64,000 nucleotides of DNA from Chthoniobacteraceae bacterium. GTDB lineage: Bacteria; Verrucomicrobiota; Verrucomicrobiia; Chthoniobacterales; Chthoniobacteraceae. The notes under the pieces are model-generated. The model was not told the DNA's origin and did no database searches. It was given only the letters and a program-made list of their open reading frames with translations. The stretch lies in assembly GCA_947471505.1 (NCBI GenBank), contig CANIWM010000004.1, positions 62,001-126,000 of the forward strand, in the 5' to 3' direction. The position numbers were made by a program, and so were the translations under genes. Below are positions 35,617 through 44,384 of the stretch, one piece after another; the stretch's first letter is position 1; each line of letters starts with the position of its first letter.

Positions 35617-36132
35617 ATGAAACTATTTCTGTTTTCGATCATGATGTCCCTCGTCACCGGAGTCTCGGCGTGGGCGGAGGCCAGCCCGATAAGAATGGAT
35701 GTGCAGCAGCGGCAGAAGACGGACTCAAAGGGGAAATCACACGAGTCGAAGACGCAGATGCGATCGCTGGAGATTTCGCTTCAGAATCTGTCGCGGTTAA
35801 ATTGCGACAATCTCGTGGTGAAGTATTGGTTTTTTGCAAAAGGGATTAAGGACGGAGACACGGATATTTTCAAACATGGCGAGCGCAAGACTTCGGTGGC
35901 TGCGGGGAAAAAGGAAGTCGTGGAGAGTGAGTCGGTAAGCTCCTCCTACACCGAAGATCATGTGGAGGTAGAGAAGGGGAAGAGCAAGGGAGGCAAGAAC
36001 GCGACGCCCAAGGTGAAGAAGGTCGAGGGTTCAGGGGACCGTATTGTCGGTTATGGCGTGCGGGTGATGGATGGGGAAAAGGTGCTGGCCGAGGTTTTCA
36101 GCCCACAGGGCCTGAAGGAAAAGGTGAAGTAA
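35617..36132 (+). CDS. Exported protein of unknown function
   Basis: A 171-residue protein from ATG 35617, which puts the signal peptide MKLFLFSIMMSLVTGVSAWA at the N-terminus; the frame extends upstream to 35545 without a leader-like start. The mature part is rich in Lys and Ser, with beta-rich stretches (LEISLQNLSRLNCDNLVVKY, DRIVGYGVRVMDGEKVLAEV) separated by a charged, probably disordered segment (EKGKSKGGKNATPKVKK). No known domain recognised. It is divergent from the DAHP synthase operon and convergent with the LacI-type regulator. Confidence 0.78.
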   Translation: MKLFLFSIMMSLVTGVSAWAEASPIRMDVQQRQKTDSKGKSHESKTQMRSLEISLQNLSRLNCDNLVVKYWFFAKGIKDGDTDIFKHGERKTSVAAGKKEVVESESVSSSYTEDHVEVEKGKSKGGKNATPKVKKVEGSGDRIVGYGVRVMDGEKVLAEVFSPQGLKEKVK

Positions 36133-36140
36133 TCGCCGCG

Positions 36141-37265
36141 CTATTTCTTCACCGGCGCAGTGGATTCGCGCTTGATGAGTGTGACCGGGCGAATCGTGCG
36201 CTGGGGTGTGGCGGGAATCCCTTCGCGGACTTGACGATCGGCCTCAGCAGCAGCGGTGGTTGCCAGATCGACCACGGATGAAACCACCGTGGTAATCCCG
36301 ATGGGGCTCGCTAGAGGCTCAGCGTGGTCGGATAGCGAGATGATACTGAGATTCCCTGGAACGGAAATGCCCCGTAGGAGTGCGCCCGCAGCGATCCCGC
36401 ATGCAGCCGCTTCGCTGAGGCACAGCAACGCGGACGGCTGACGGGAACCGAGAGATTGGACGGCAGAGCAGCCGGCCTCAAAAGTCAGGTCGCCCTGAAA
36501 GATGTCCTGCGGAGAAATGAGGATGCCATTCTCTTGAGCAGCGATACCGATCGCGCGATTGAGCTCCGCGATTCGGGGATCGAGGCTACCAAAAGGACCG
36601 CTGACGATGCCGATATTCTTGTGCCCGAGCTCGGCGAGATGGCTGAGTGCGAGTTTGGCAGCGGCGGTGTAGTCGGGGAGGACGCTGGAGGTACCGGGGG
36701 CATGGGACTCGTGCCCGACGACGACGACGGGGTAGCCGCGACGCAGGGTGATGCGGCAGAGCGATGCGTTTGTCGTCCCGACGCAGATGAATTTCGACGC
36801 CGTGCCGTTGCGAATGGCAGTGGGGAGGCTGGGGTCTTCCGGCCCGTATTCTTGCCCTTCGGCGAAAAGTGCGACGACAATCCCGTGATGGTCGTTGGAA
36901 CTGAGGAGCGCGCTGGCGACGCGCGCCGCGAAAGGATTGGAGAGGCCGCCGGGGAGTTTGTCGGAGACGAGGAGGCAGGTGTCCCCGGTTTCTGGATACA
37001 TACGGACTTCCGCCCGGAGGTCGTTCGGCACATAGCCGAGGTCACGGCAAACCTTGAAGACCCGATCGCGAGTTTTGTCGCTCACCCGAATTCCGTAGTC
37101 GCGATCATTGAGCAGGGAAGAGATGGCGCCTTGTGAGACGCCTGCCAATTTCGCAATTGTGGCCATAGTAATCGGTTTGGTCGGGCCGCCAGTTAGTTTG
37201 GCAGCTCGATTTACTCCCGGCATTCCACTTGATCCGAAGGATTCTCCTTCCGAGGGCTGGTTCAT
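36141..37265 (-). CDS. LacI-family transcriptional regulator
   Basis: A 374-residue regulator from ATG 37265 (an ATG at 37295 is also in frame). The helix-turn-helix and hinge are at about residues 30-90 (TMATIAKLAGVSQGAISSLL, RVSDKTRDRVFKVCRDLGYV). The rest is a periplasmic-binding-protein-like ligand domain (LLVSDKLPGGLSNPFAARVA, HLAELGHKNIGIVSGP, LSIISLSDHAEPLASPIGIT). It follows the MFS transporter gene by 91 bp on the same strand and is a likely local regulator of uptake, probably of a sugar. It has about 30 extra residues before the HTH compared with standard LacI proteins. Confidence 0.92.
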   Translation of the reverse strand: MNQPSEGESFGSSGMPGVNRAAKLTGGPTKPITMATIAKLAGVSQGAISSLLNDRDYGIRVSDKTRDRVFKVCRDLGYVPNDLRAEVRMYPETGDTCLLVSDKLPGGLSNPFAARVASALLSSNDHHGIVVALFAEGQEYGPEDPSLPTAIRNGTASKFICVGTTNASLCRITLRRGYPVVVVGHESHAPGTSSVLPDYTAAAKLALSHLAELGHKNIGIVSGPFGSLDPRIAELNRAIGIAAQENGILISPQDIFQGDLTFEAGCSAVQSLGSRQPSALLCLSEAAACGIAAGALLRGISVPGNLSIISLSDHAEPLASPIGITTVVSSVVDLATTAAAEADRQVREGIPATPQRTIRPVTLIKRESTAPVKK

Positions 37266-37356
37266 AGTCCATAGGCGTGAAGGATTTACGCACAACTCTC
37301 AAGCAAAAAGCCTCATCAGCCGCGAGAAATGCGGCGGATTGGAGGGATTGGGCACC

Positions 37357-38844
37357 TTATTCCTGAACTTCGGCCTTTGGTTCGGGCAGGAAGTAGCCCA
37401 ACACGAGCGCCAGAACGGCGATGCTCACGGCGACGTAGCCAGCGGCTTGGGCGATGTGCATCGGCTTGGCGTCGCCGCCTGCGATCATCGGGGCGATGAC
37501 GTTGGCCGTCAGCAAAGCCGCGCTGGTGCCGATCATCCGCCCGCCGACATTCGTGGCGAAACTGCCGCCGGTGCCGCGTAGGTGGAGCGGAAAGACCTTG
37601 GGCAGATATTCGCCGAAGTAGCTAAATTGCGCGACGGTAAGAAGGCCACATGCCGCGTAGCCCCACAAGAAAGCATCGCCGCCTTTTGCAAATAGGACGA
37701 AGTACGTGACGGGCAAAATCACCACGGCGGGGAACTGGAAAACCCGCAAGAGCGCCCGCCGCGAGATGCCCACGATGATCAGAACGGCCAACGCGATTCG
37801 CCCGGTGAGGCCACCCATTTCTTGGAAGAATTGCACGCGGTTGCTCATCGCTTGCACGTCTTTATTGATCGGCTGCTGCTGCACAAAGTTCGCTTTGATT
37901 TCCGCGATAAGTTTCCCGCGCTCGGCAGGGTCGGTCGTGGCGTTCAGTTTCGTGTTCAGCGCCTCGCCCGCTTTGCGTAAAGGGGCGAGCTGCTTTGCCT
38001 GTGCAGAAAGCTCAGGTAGGCCGGGCGTGACTCGCGCGACAGTGACTTGCAGCGCGCCAAACGCGATGCCGTAAGCGCACGCCGATAGCGCCGCCGTGAG
38101 CAGCGTCACGCGCCGAAGCTCGGGCGAGAAGAGAGCGCCAAAGCTCGGGCGCTTCAGCGTGCCCGCGGCGCGGCGCTCTTGCCACACGCGCGACTCCGGC
38201 ACGAATGGAAGCAGCAGCGCGATGGGAATCGCGGGGAGCATCCCCGTGAGCAGTAGAAAGCGCCACGTCCCCGGCGTTGCCGCACCAAGCCCGGCAGGCA
38301 ATCCGAGCGTGGGGAGCGTCGCGGCATTTGCCAAAATCCACGCGCTCATTGTGGTGACGAGCACGCCACCGAGCGATGCAAACGCCTGCGTGATCCCGAG
38401 CCATTTCTCCTTTTGCTTTTTGTCTTCAAACAACTCCGCGATCCAAGTGATTGCCGCCACGAACTCTACGCATACGCCGATGAAGGTGGTGCAGCGGAAA
38501 AAGATGAACGTCTCCAGCGAAGTGCTGTATGCCGCCGCGACGGGCGAAAACGAGTAGATGAAGATCGCACCGGCCATGACGAACTTGCGCCCCAGCTTGT
38601 CCGTGAGCCAGCCGCCGAGCAGTCCAAAGACACCCCCGCACAACGCGGTGATCCACAGCAACCTGCCCACCCACGCAGTGACGAGCGGGTTGTTCTGCGG
38701 CACTTTGAGAAGCTCGGCGATGGCGGCTGGGGCGACGAGCGGCGTCATCAGCAGCTCGTACGTATCGAAGAGAAAGCCGATGGCGGCAACGATGATGATG
38801 AGCACATGCGTGCGGCTCAGGCTGGTAGGCGAGTTGGTATTCAT
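37357..38844 (-). CDS. MFS transporter with a long TM7-TM8 loop
   Basis: A 495-residue inner-membrane transporter with twelve predicted helices. The first half carries the MFS signature GGWLTDKLGRKFVMAG after helix 2 and PESRVWQERR after helix 6. Between helices 7 and 8 there is an unusual hydrophilic insert of about 70 residues (LSAQAKQLAPLRKAGEALNT to NKDVQAMSNRVQFFQEMGG), predicted helical and, by topology, periplasmic. The sequence resembles sugar/organic-acid proton symporters. The LacI regulator downstream supports a carbohydrate or acid substrate, but the identity is unknown. Confidence 0.9.
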   Translation of the reverse strand: MNTNSPTSLSRTHVLIIIVAAIGFLFDTYELLMTPLVAPAAIAELLKVPQNNPLVTAWVGRLLWITALCGGVFGLLGGWLTDKLGRKFVMAGAIFIYSFSPVAAAYSTSLETFIFFRCTTFIGVCVEFVAAITWIAELFEDKKQKEKWLGITQAFASLGGVLVTTMSAWILANAATLPTLGLPAGLGAATPGTWRFLLLTGMLPAIPIALLLPFVPESRVWQERRAAGTLKRPSFGALFSPELRRVTLLTAALSACAYGIAFGALQVTVARVTPGLPELSAQAKQLAPLRKAGEALNTKLNATTDPAERGKLIAEIKANFVQQQPINKDVQAMSNRVQFFQEMGGLTGRIALAVLIIVGISRRALLRVFQFPAVVILPVTYFVLFAKGGDAFLWGYAACGLLTVAQFSYFGEYLPKVFPLHLRGTGGSFATNVGGRMIGTSAALLTANVIAPMIAGGDAKPMHIAQAAGYVAVSIAVLALVLGYFLPEPKAEVQE

Positions 38845-38904
38845 AGACGGCAGTGAGCGCCGGTTATTACGTAAGCGTAGTATTTCGGGAAGCGTTTTTT
38901 GCGG

Positions 38905-39372
38905 CTACATGAGCCGCGCTGGGATGGAAAACTCCAGCCGCCCGTATCCGCCTTTTAGCTCCGGCAGATCGATGGAAAGGAGCGTCGCTTTTCGCACATG
39001 GATACAGCCGTAGTGTGTCGAACCGAGGAGAAATCCCGCGAAGCCACTCAGATCAGGCTCGTGCCCCACGAGCATCACGGAAGGCGCGGATTTATACTCA
39101 TCGAGTCGCTCTAAGATGCCCGCTGGTGTGGCCCCACAGATCAGCCATCGGACGGTGATCAGCTCGGACTTTAGGTGCCCGGCGACCTCGTTGGCTGTCT
39201 GATGTGCGCGGCGGAGCGGGCTAGTGAGGATGAACCGCGGTCGTATCTCGTGCGCGTCGCAGTAACGTGCGACGCGGCTCGCCTGCATCATGCCTTTTTC
39301 GGAAAGGAATCGCTGGTCGTCGCTCGGGGCGACTGTGTCAGCATCGGCATGGCGGAGCAGGTAGAGTTGCAT
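38905..39372 (-). CDS. sixA: SixA-type phosphohistidine phosphatase
   Basis: A 155-residue histidine phosphatase-superfamily protein. It has the RHADAD form of the RHG motif at residues 7-12, LTSPLRRAHQTA with the conserved Arg, and VGHEPDLSGFAGFLLG with the second catalytic His. SixA removes phosphate from phosphohistidine of phosphotransfer proteins. Length fits (about 150-165). It starts 5 bp after the fabG stop on the same strand and is probably co-transcribed. Confidence 0.92.
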   Translation of the reverse strand: MQLYLLRHADADTVAPSDDQRFLSEKGMMQASRVARYCDAHEIRPRFILTSPLRRAHQTANEVAGHLKSELITVRWLICGATPAGILERLDEYKSAPSVMLVGHEPDLSGFAGFLLGSTHYGCIHVRKATLLSIDLPELKGGYGRLEFSIPARLM

Positions 39373-39377
39373 GGCAG

Positions 39378-40124
39378 CTACATCATCACCATGCCGCCAT
39401 CCACCGAGAGTGTCTGCCCGGTGATGTATTTTGCCTCACCGCTGGCGAGAAATGCGACGGCTGCCGCGATGTCCTCGCCGTCTCCAAATCGGCCGACCGG
39501 AATCTCTTTTATGACTTCCTCTTTGATCTTCTCCGGCAGCACATCCGTCATATCCGTCGCGATGAATCCCGGCGCGACGGAGTTCGCGGTAATGCCTCGG
39601 GAGGCGAGCTCGCGGGCGATGACTTTGGTAAAAGCGATGAGCCCCGCTTTGCTGGCGGCGTAGTTGGCCTGCCCGGCATTCCCCATGAGGCCGGAGACGC
39701 TGGCGATATTGATGATGCGGCCACTGCGCTGCTTCATCATCGCACGGACGACGCCTTGGTAGAAATTGAACGCGCCCTTGAGATTCGTCGCGATGACCGT
39801 GTCCCAATCTTCCGGCGACATCCGCATGGAGAGTCCGTCTTTCGTCACGCCCGCATTGTTCACCAGCACATCCACGCGGGTGAAGTCTTCGAGGATTTGC
39901 CCGCACAGCTTTTGCACCGCAGCGTGGTCTGCCACGTCCACTGCGTAAGGCTTCGCGAGGCCGAGGTGCTTGGCGTTGATCTCCTCCGCGACGGCGATGC
40001 TGTTCTTTTCCGTCCGCGATACGATGGCGATGCGTGCGCCTTCATTGGCGAGGCGGAGGGCGATGGCCCGCCCGATTCCTCGGCCTGCGCCGGTGACGAT
40101 GGCTACTTGGTTTGCAAATCTCAT
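39378..40124 (-). CDS. fabG: 3-oxoacyl-[acyl-carrier-protein] reductase FabG
   Basis: A 248-residue short-chain dehydrogenase from ATG 40124, directly before RFANQVAIVTGAGRGIGRAI; an open extension to 40286 would run into asnB's start. NADP-binding TGAGRGIG, NNAG, the Ser-Tyr-Lys catalytic set (IASVSGLMGNAGQANYAASK), PGFIATDMTDVLPE and a C-terminal GQTLSVDGGMVM are all present. It reduces 3-oxoacyl-ACP in fatty-acid elongation, although SDRs of this subgroup also serve PHB or other pathways. It is divergent from asnB with a 160-bp intergenic region. Confidence 0.93.
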   Translation of the reverse strand: MRFANQVAIVTGAGRGIGRAIALRLANEGARIAIVSRTEKNSIAVAEEINAKHLGLAKPYAVDVADHAAVQKLCGQILEDFTRVDVLVNNAGVTKDGLSMRMSPEDWDTVIATNLKGAFNFYQGVVRAMMKQRSGRIINIASVSGLMGNAGQANYAASKAGLIAFTKVIARELASRGITANSVAPGFIATDMTDVLPEKIKEEVIKEIPVGRFGDGEDIAAAVAFLASGEAKYITGQTLSVDGGMVMM

Positions 40125-40284
40125 GGGGGACCTTTCTTCCCCGAACCGTGCGTCTTGTCGAGCCTTCCCACCGCAAATTAGCCCGTCGCGCAAAAATATG
40201 GCGCTTGCCTGAATTGATGGCTGACTCCGCCTCGGCAGATCGTTCATATCGCGCAATGCCACTTTTTCACCATTCGCAGCCGAC

Positions 40285-42138
40285 ATGTGCGGAATAGCAG
40301 GGTTTGCGGGGCTCGGGGACCGCGAGACACTTCAGCGGATGACCGCGCGCATCGCCCATCGCGGGCCGGATGATGCGGGGCATTGGCACGAAGAAGGTGC
40401 GGGGGTCTTCCTCGGCTTCCGGCGGCTGAGCATCGTGGACCTGAGCACTGGCGCGCAGCCGATGTGGACGCGCGGTTGCGCGAAGTGCGGCCAACTCGGC
40501 ATCGTCTTCAACGGCGAAATCTACAACCACGCCGAACTCCGCGCGGAGCTGACGGCGCTCGGACACAGCTTCCACACCGACCACAGCGACACGGAGACGC
40601 TCCTCCACGCCTACACGGAATGGGGCGACTCTTTCACCGAAAAGCTGAACGGCATGTGGGCCTTCGTCATCTACGATCCCGTGCGGCGCAGGCTCTTCGG
40701 CTCTCGCGACCGCTTTGGGAAAAAGCCGCTCTATTACTTCCACGAAGGCGCGACCTTCGGCTTTGCCAGCGAACTTCCCGCGCTGCTGGAGCACACAAAC
40801 TGCCCGCGCTCCGTCTCCCATGTCGCGCTGCAAAAATACTTCGCGTGGTGCTACATCCCGGCTCCGCGCAGCATCGTCGAGCGTGTGTGGAAGCTCCCCG
40901 GCGGCCACGCATTCTCCTACGACCTCGCCGCGAACTCCCTCAAAACGTGGCAGTGGTGGAGCTTCCAAATCGAGCCCGACCTCGCGCTGGGGACGGAAGA
41001 CGCAGTCGCCGAGCAACTCGCGCACACGCTCGAAGCCGCGACCAAACGCCGCCTCATGTCCGACGTGCCGCTCGGCGTATTTCTCAGCGGCGGCATAGAC
41101 TCCAGCGCCATCGCAGCCCTCGCGGCGCGGCATGTCCCGCAGGGGAAATTGAACACGTTCAGCATCGGGTTCACCGACCCGTCGTTCGACGAATCCAGCC
41201 ACGCCAAGCTCGTCGCCGACACCCTCGGCTGCATCCACCGCCACGAGACGCTCGACCTCGATAAAAGCCGCGCGCTTCTCCCCTCGCTCATCTCCCGGCT
41301 CGATGAACCACTCGGCGACAGCTCGCTGTTGCCCACGTATCTCCTCAGCAAATTCACCCGCGAACACGTCACCGTCGCGCTCGGCGGCGACGGCGGCGAC
41401 GAGCTGTTTGCCGGCTACGATCCCTTCAAAGCACTGCGCGCCGCCGAGCAGTGGCAACGCTGGGTCCCGCGCCCCGTCCACCAAGCACTGCGGCTCCTTG
41501 CCGCCCGCCTCCCCGTCTCGCATGCAAACGTCAGCTTCGACTTCAAAGTGAAGCGCTTCCTGCGCGGCACGAGCTACCAGCCCGCGCTCTGGAACCCCGT
41601 CTGGATGTCCGCGCTAGAGCCTTCCGAAATCGCCGAACTCACCGGCGAACCCTGCGACCCCGAGGACGTGTTCAGCGAAGCCATCGAAGCCTGGGACCGC
41701 TGCAAACAGCCGAGCCTCGTGGACAGATCGCTGCAATGGTGGACGGACATTTACCTCCGCGACGACATCCTCGCAAAAGTGGACCGCGCTTCCATGCTCT
41801 GCTCTCTCGAAGCCCGCTCCCCTTTCCTCGACATCGAAGTCGTGGACTTGGCCCGCCGCATTCCGTGGCAGATGAAACTGCGCGGCGGCACGACGAAATG
41901 GATCCTCAAGCAAGCCCTGCGAGGCATCATCCCAGACACCATCATTGACCGTCCAAAAAAAGGATTCGGAATGCCAATCGGAACCTGGCTCCGGGAAGGA
42001 AAGTTCGACTTCGCTCCCACGCCATTCGTCACCAAGAAGCTCGCAGCTCACCGCGCGGGCAAAGCCGACGACCGCCTCTTTTTATGGTGCCAGTGGGTCT
42101 TCGAGAACTGGATGAAACACGCGCTTAGAGGCTCTTAA
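40285..42138 (+). CDS. asnB: Asparagine synthetase, glutamine-hydrolysing (AsnB)
   Basis: A 617-residue enzyme. Cys2, exposed after Met removal (MCGIAGFAG), is the glutaminase nucleophile. The class II amidotransferase domain includes RIAHRGPDDAG, FNGEIYN and GSRDRFGKKPLYY. The synthetase domain has the PP-loop FLSGGIDSSAIAALAA, LGGDGGDELFAGY and the C-terminal FLDIEVVDLA / KKGFGMPIGTWLR. It makes asparagine from aspartate, or amidates a related carboxylate in surface glycan synthesis. A CxxC-like pair (GCAKCGQ) sits in the N-terminal domain. Its last 14 bp overlap the 3' end of the convergent LE-x-RIAPA gene. Confidence 0.93.
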   Translation: MCGIAGFAGLGDRETLQRMTARIAHRGPDDAGHWHEEGAGVFLGFRRLSIVDLSTGAQPMWTRGCAKCGQLGIVFNGEIYNHAELRAELTALGHSFHTDHSDTETLLHAYTEWGDSFTEKLNGMWAFVIYDPVRRRLFGSRDRFGKKPLYYFHEGATFGFASELPALLEHTNCPRSVSHVALQKYFAWCYIPAPRSIVERVWKLPGGHAFSYDLAANSLKTWQWWSFQIEPDLALGTEDAVAEQLAHTLEAATKRRLMSDVPLGVFLSGGIDSSAIAALAARHVPQGKLNTFSIGFTDPSFDESSHAKLVADTLGCIHRHETLDLDKSRALLPSLISRLDEPLGDSSLLPTYLLSKFTREHVTVALGGDGGDELFAGYDPFKALRAAEQWQRWVPRPVHQALRLLAARLPVSHANVSFDFKVKRFLRGTSYQPALWNPVWMSALEPSEIAELTGEPCDPEDVFSEAIEAWDRCKQPSLVDRSLQWWTDIYLRDDILAKVDRASMLCSLEARSPFLDIEVVDLARRIPWQMKLRGGTTKWILKQALRGIIPDTIIDRPKKGFGMPIGTWLREGKFDFAPTPFVTKKLAAHRAGKADDRLFLWCQWVFENWMKHALRGS

Positions 42139-43639
42139 ACTGATGCCCGAACGGCTCGAAGACATTCGTGGCCGATAGCGTAGCGAGGTTCACGCCAGCA
42201 CCGCCGTCGGCGAACCACTTCACGGCAAAACGCGTCATGTCATTGGCCGATACGCTGCTGACTTCCAGCGTGTCCGCGCCGTCGCCGAGGAAGATGCTCG
42301 CCGTGCCGCCGAACGTCGTGACGCCGACGCTGCCCGCTCTTTCGATCTTCACAGAGTCCGCGCCCACGCCGGTCGAGATGGTGGTTTTTCCGAGGAAGTG
42401 AACGCCGTCGATGTTCACCACGTCCGCACCATTGCCGAGACTGATGGCGCTGGTGCCGGAGATGGCGAGCTGGCTGAGCGTGATGTTCGCAGCGGAGTTC
42501 CCCGTGCCGATGCCGGAAATGGCGAGCCCTTTGCCGATGGAAAGCCCGCCGGTGATGAGCGCCGACTGGCCAATACCGATGCCGAGATTGACCGAGAACT
42601 TTCCGACGACGATCCCGCCGCCGCTCCACTCGAATGTGTCTGTGCCGTTCAGCCCGGCGACCGTCACACCGAGGCCCACGTAGATGCCGGAGCTCGCGCT
42701 AATGTCCACCGAGTTCACCCCCGCGCCGAGCGTAGCGGAGAGTCCGCCGAGGAGGGAAATCGTGCTGGCTTGAATCGTCAGATCATCCACAAGGCCGCCG
42801 CCGGTGTATTTGATCCCGCCGAGCATGGAGAGGCTGCCGCCGGCCGCGAGGGTGACGGTGTTGGAGGCGCTGCCGAGCTTGAAGGTGGCGTTCCCTTTGA
42901 TGAATGCGCTGCCGTTTGCGCCGAGAGTGAGCGTCGTCGTGCTGGCACCGAGCGCGGTGATCGTGAGCGCGTCGCCGATGGTGAGTGAGCTGGATGGGGT
43001 GATAGATACCGCGAGCTGCCCGCCGCCGGGAGTGATGAACAATGCGCCGCCGATGACGATCCGGGCGCTGTCTATGGGTGTGGCGTTGATCGTTTCTTTG
43101 CCCGTGCCGCCGGTGAACACGAGACTTTTGCCCACGGAGAGCGCCGTGGCGGAGAGCGTGTATGTGTTGTCCCCATCCCCGCCGGAAAGGGATGCAGTGC
43201 CGCCGACGAGGACGCTCTCGCCTTCCAGCACGAGGGTGTCTGCGCCTGCTCCGCCGAGCAGCGTGAGGTTCCCGCCGACGGTCGAGGCACTCACGCGAAT
43301 CGTGTCCGCGCCGTCGCCGCTGTCGAACGTCACATGGCGCAGCGCGGTGCTGCCGGTAAGCGCGATGGTGTCGTCCCCGCCGCCGAGAGCGACTTTGATG
43401 TCGCTGGTGATCGCCTCCAAGGTGAGCGCCGTGCCTGCGTCGAGCGCGGCGGCGGATCCGAGCTTCAACTGCGTGCCCGCATCGGGCGTGATGGTGAATG
43501 AGCCCGGCGCGGGATTGGTGATCGTGATCGTCTGCGCATCCGTGTCGCCGATGGGCGCACTGATGCTGAGCACCCCGGCCTTTACAGAAATGGAAACGAT
43601 GCCCGCCGGAGCGATGCGTGATTCAAGAAGTTCGATCAT
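42125..43639 (-). CDS. Beta-rich repetitive surface protein with LE-x-RIAPA N-terminal motif
   Basis: A 504-residue protein from ATG 43639, the start of MIELLESRIAPAG; an upstream ATG at 43675 adds 12 residues. It lacks an ordinary hydrophobic leader but shares LE-x-RIAPA with the FG-GAP protein at 28183. The rest is Gly/Ala/Thr/Ser-rich, with short repeats such as ALGGGDDTIALTG, LLGGAGADTLVLEGE and TFDSGDGADTIRVSA, resembling RTX/calcium-loop or parallel-beta text. Probably extracellular. No catalytic motif seen. It converges on asnB with 14 bp overlap. Confidence 0.82.
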   Translation of the reverse strand: MIELLESRIAPAGIVSISVKAGVLSISAPIGDTDAQTITITNPAPGSFTITPDAGTQLKLGSAAALDAGTALTLEAITSDIKVALGGGDDTIALTGSTALRHVTFDSGDGADTIRVSASTVGGNLTLLGGAGADTLVLEGESVLVGGTASLSGGDGDNTYTLSATALSVGKSLVFTGGTGKETINATPIDSARIVIGGALFITPGGGQLAVSITPSSSLTIGDALTITALGASTTTLTLGANGSAFIKGNATFKLGSASNTVTLAAGGSLSMLGGIKYTGGGLVDDLTIQASTISLLGGLSATLGAGVNSVDISASSGIYVGLGVTVAGLNGTDTFEWSGGGIVVGKFSVNLGIGIGQSALITGGLSIGKGLAISGIGTGNSAANITLSQLAISGTSAISLGNGADVVNIDGVHFLGKTTISTGVGADSVKIERAGSVGVTTFGGTASIFLGDGADTLEVSSVSANDMTRFAVKWFADGGAGVNLATLSATNVFEPFGHQFKSL

Positions 43640-43702
43640 GCCGCAGGTGATCGTCTGCGCAGGCGGATTCGTCAACTCGCGGCTACCTCAATGGTGAGCG
43701 AA

Positions 43703-43754
43703 GCCGTGGACTGCTGTGACTTGTCACAGCCGTAGCCCCCGCGACTTGTCGCGG
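43703..43754 (+). repeat. Tandem pair of REP-like hairpins
   Basis: Two similar units in direct order: CCGTGG then GCTGTGAC-TT-GTCACAGC (43713-43730), and CCGTAG then CCGCGAC-TT-GTCGCGG (43739-43754). Each has a short perfect stem, a TT loop and a CCGTRG head; the second carries the GTAG tetranucleotide also found in the element at 3863. It lies between two leftward genes (43639 start and 43792 stop). Confidence 0.65.
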
Positions 43755-43791
43755 CAAGGAGTCGAGGCAACCGCCAAGGGCTCTGCGCTCC

Positions 43792-44346
43792 TCAACGGAG
43801 AGCAGGCTCGCGCCCTTGGGAAGCGTTGCCGAGTCCATTCATCCGCAGGGGCACTTCGCCGCCGGGGAATTTCACTTTCATTTCCAGCGTGCCGCCGAGG
43901 GCTTTTATGATTGCGGAAAGCGTGTCGAGGTGGAGGTCTTGGCGGCGTTCTACTTTCGACACTGCTGCTTGCTGGATGCCCAGCCGCACTGCGAGTTCGG
44001 CCTGCGAAAGTCCCTGTACTTCGCGCAAATCTCGCAGCCCGACAGAGCCCACTTCGCCATCATCTACGAGCTGCTCGACACGCCGTAGCAGCATCGCGGT
44101 ATCCGCATATCGCTCAGACGGAAGTTCGCCGAAAACCGCATCGTTGTTCGCTGGGTGAAGGCCAAAGCCCAAGTTCGGCTGCCAATGGACGGTAAAGCTC
44201 CCGCTCCGATGCCCGACATCCATCCACCAATCGCCCGTCGTATCGCCACCTTTCTCGCAAGTGATGTTGAGCCCCGAGTGCATCGTCTCCAATCCTTCCA
44301 AGAATTGCCGCACCGCTGTGGGTTGCTCTTTTTGAAATAATTCCAT
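43792..44346 (-). CDS. XRE-type HTH protein with unknown N-terminal domain
   Basis: A 184-residue protein. The C-terminal third is a Cro/XRE helix-turn-helix (LRDLREVQGLSQAELAVRLG, IQQAAVSKVERRQDLHLDTL), ending with ALGGTLEMKVKFPGG, a tail common in HigA-type antitoxins. The first ~100 residues (FTVHWQPNLGFGLHPANNDA, RYADTAMLLRRVEQLVDDGE) are not recognised and contain several Trp and His. It sits 38 bp after a 147-residue unknown gene on the same strand. A toxin-antitoxin relation is possible, but the partner does not look like RelE/HigB. Confidence 0.82.
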   Translation of the reverse strand: MELFQKEQPTAVRQFLEGLETMHSGLNITCEKGGDTTGDWWMDVGHRSGSFTVHWQPNLGFGLHPANNDAVFGELPSERYADTAMLLRRVEQLVDDGEVGSVGLRDLREVQGLSQAELAVRLGIQQAAVSKVERRQDLHLDTLSAIIKALGGTLEMKVKFPGGEVPLRMNGLGNASQGREPALR

Positions 44347-44384
44347 GCGGGGAATAATGCCGCACTGTGCGAATTTCGCAAGTG

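Noticed and set aside
43703-43754. Insertion-sequence terminal repeats
   Set aside because: No transposase is nearby and the hairpins are tandem REP-like units, not paired ends of an element.
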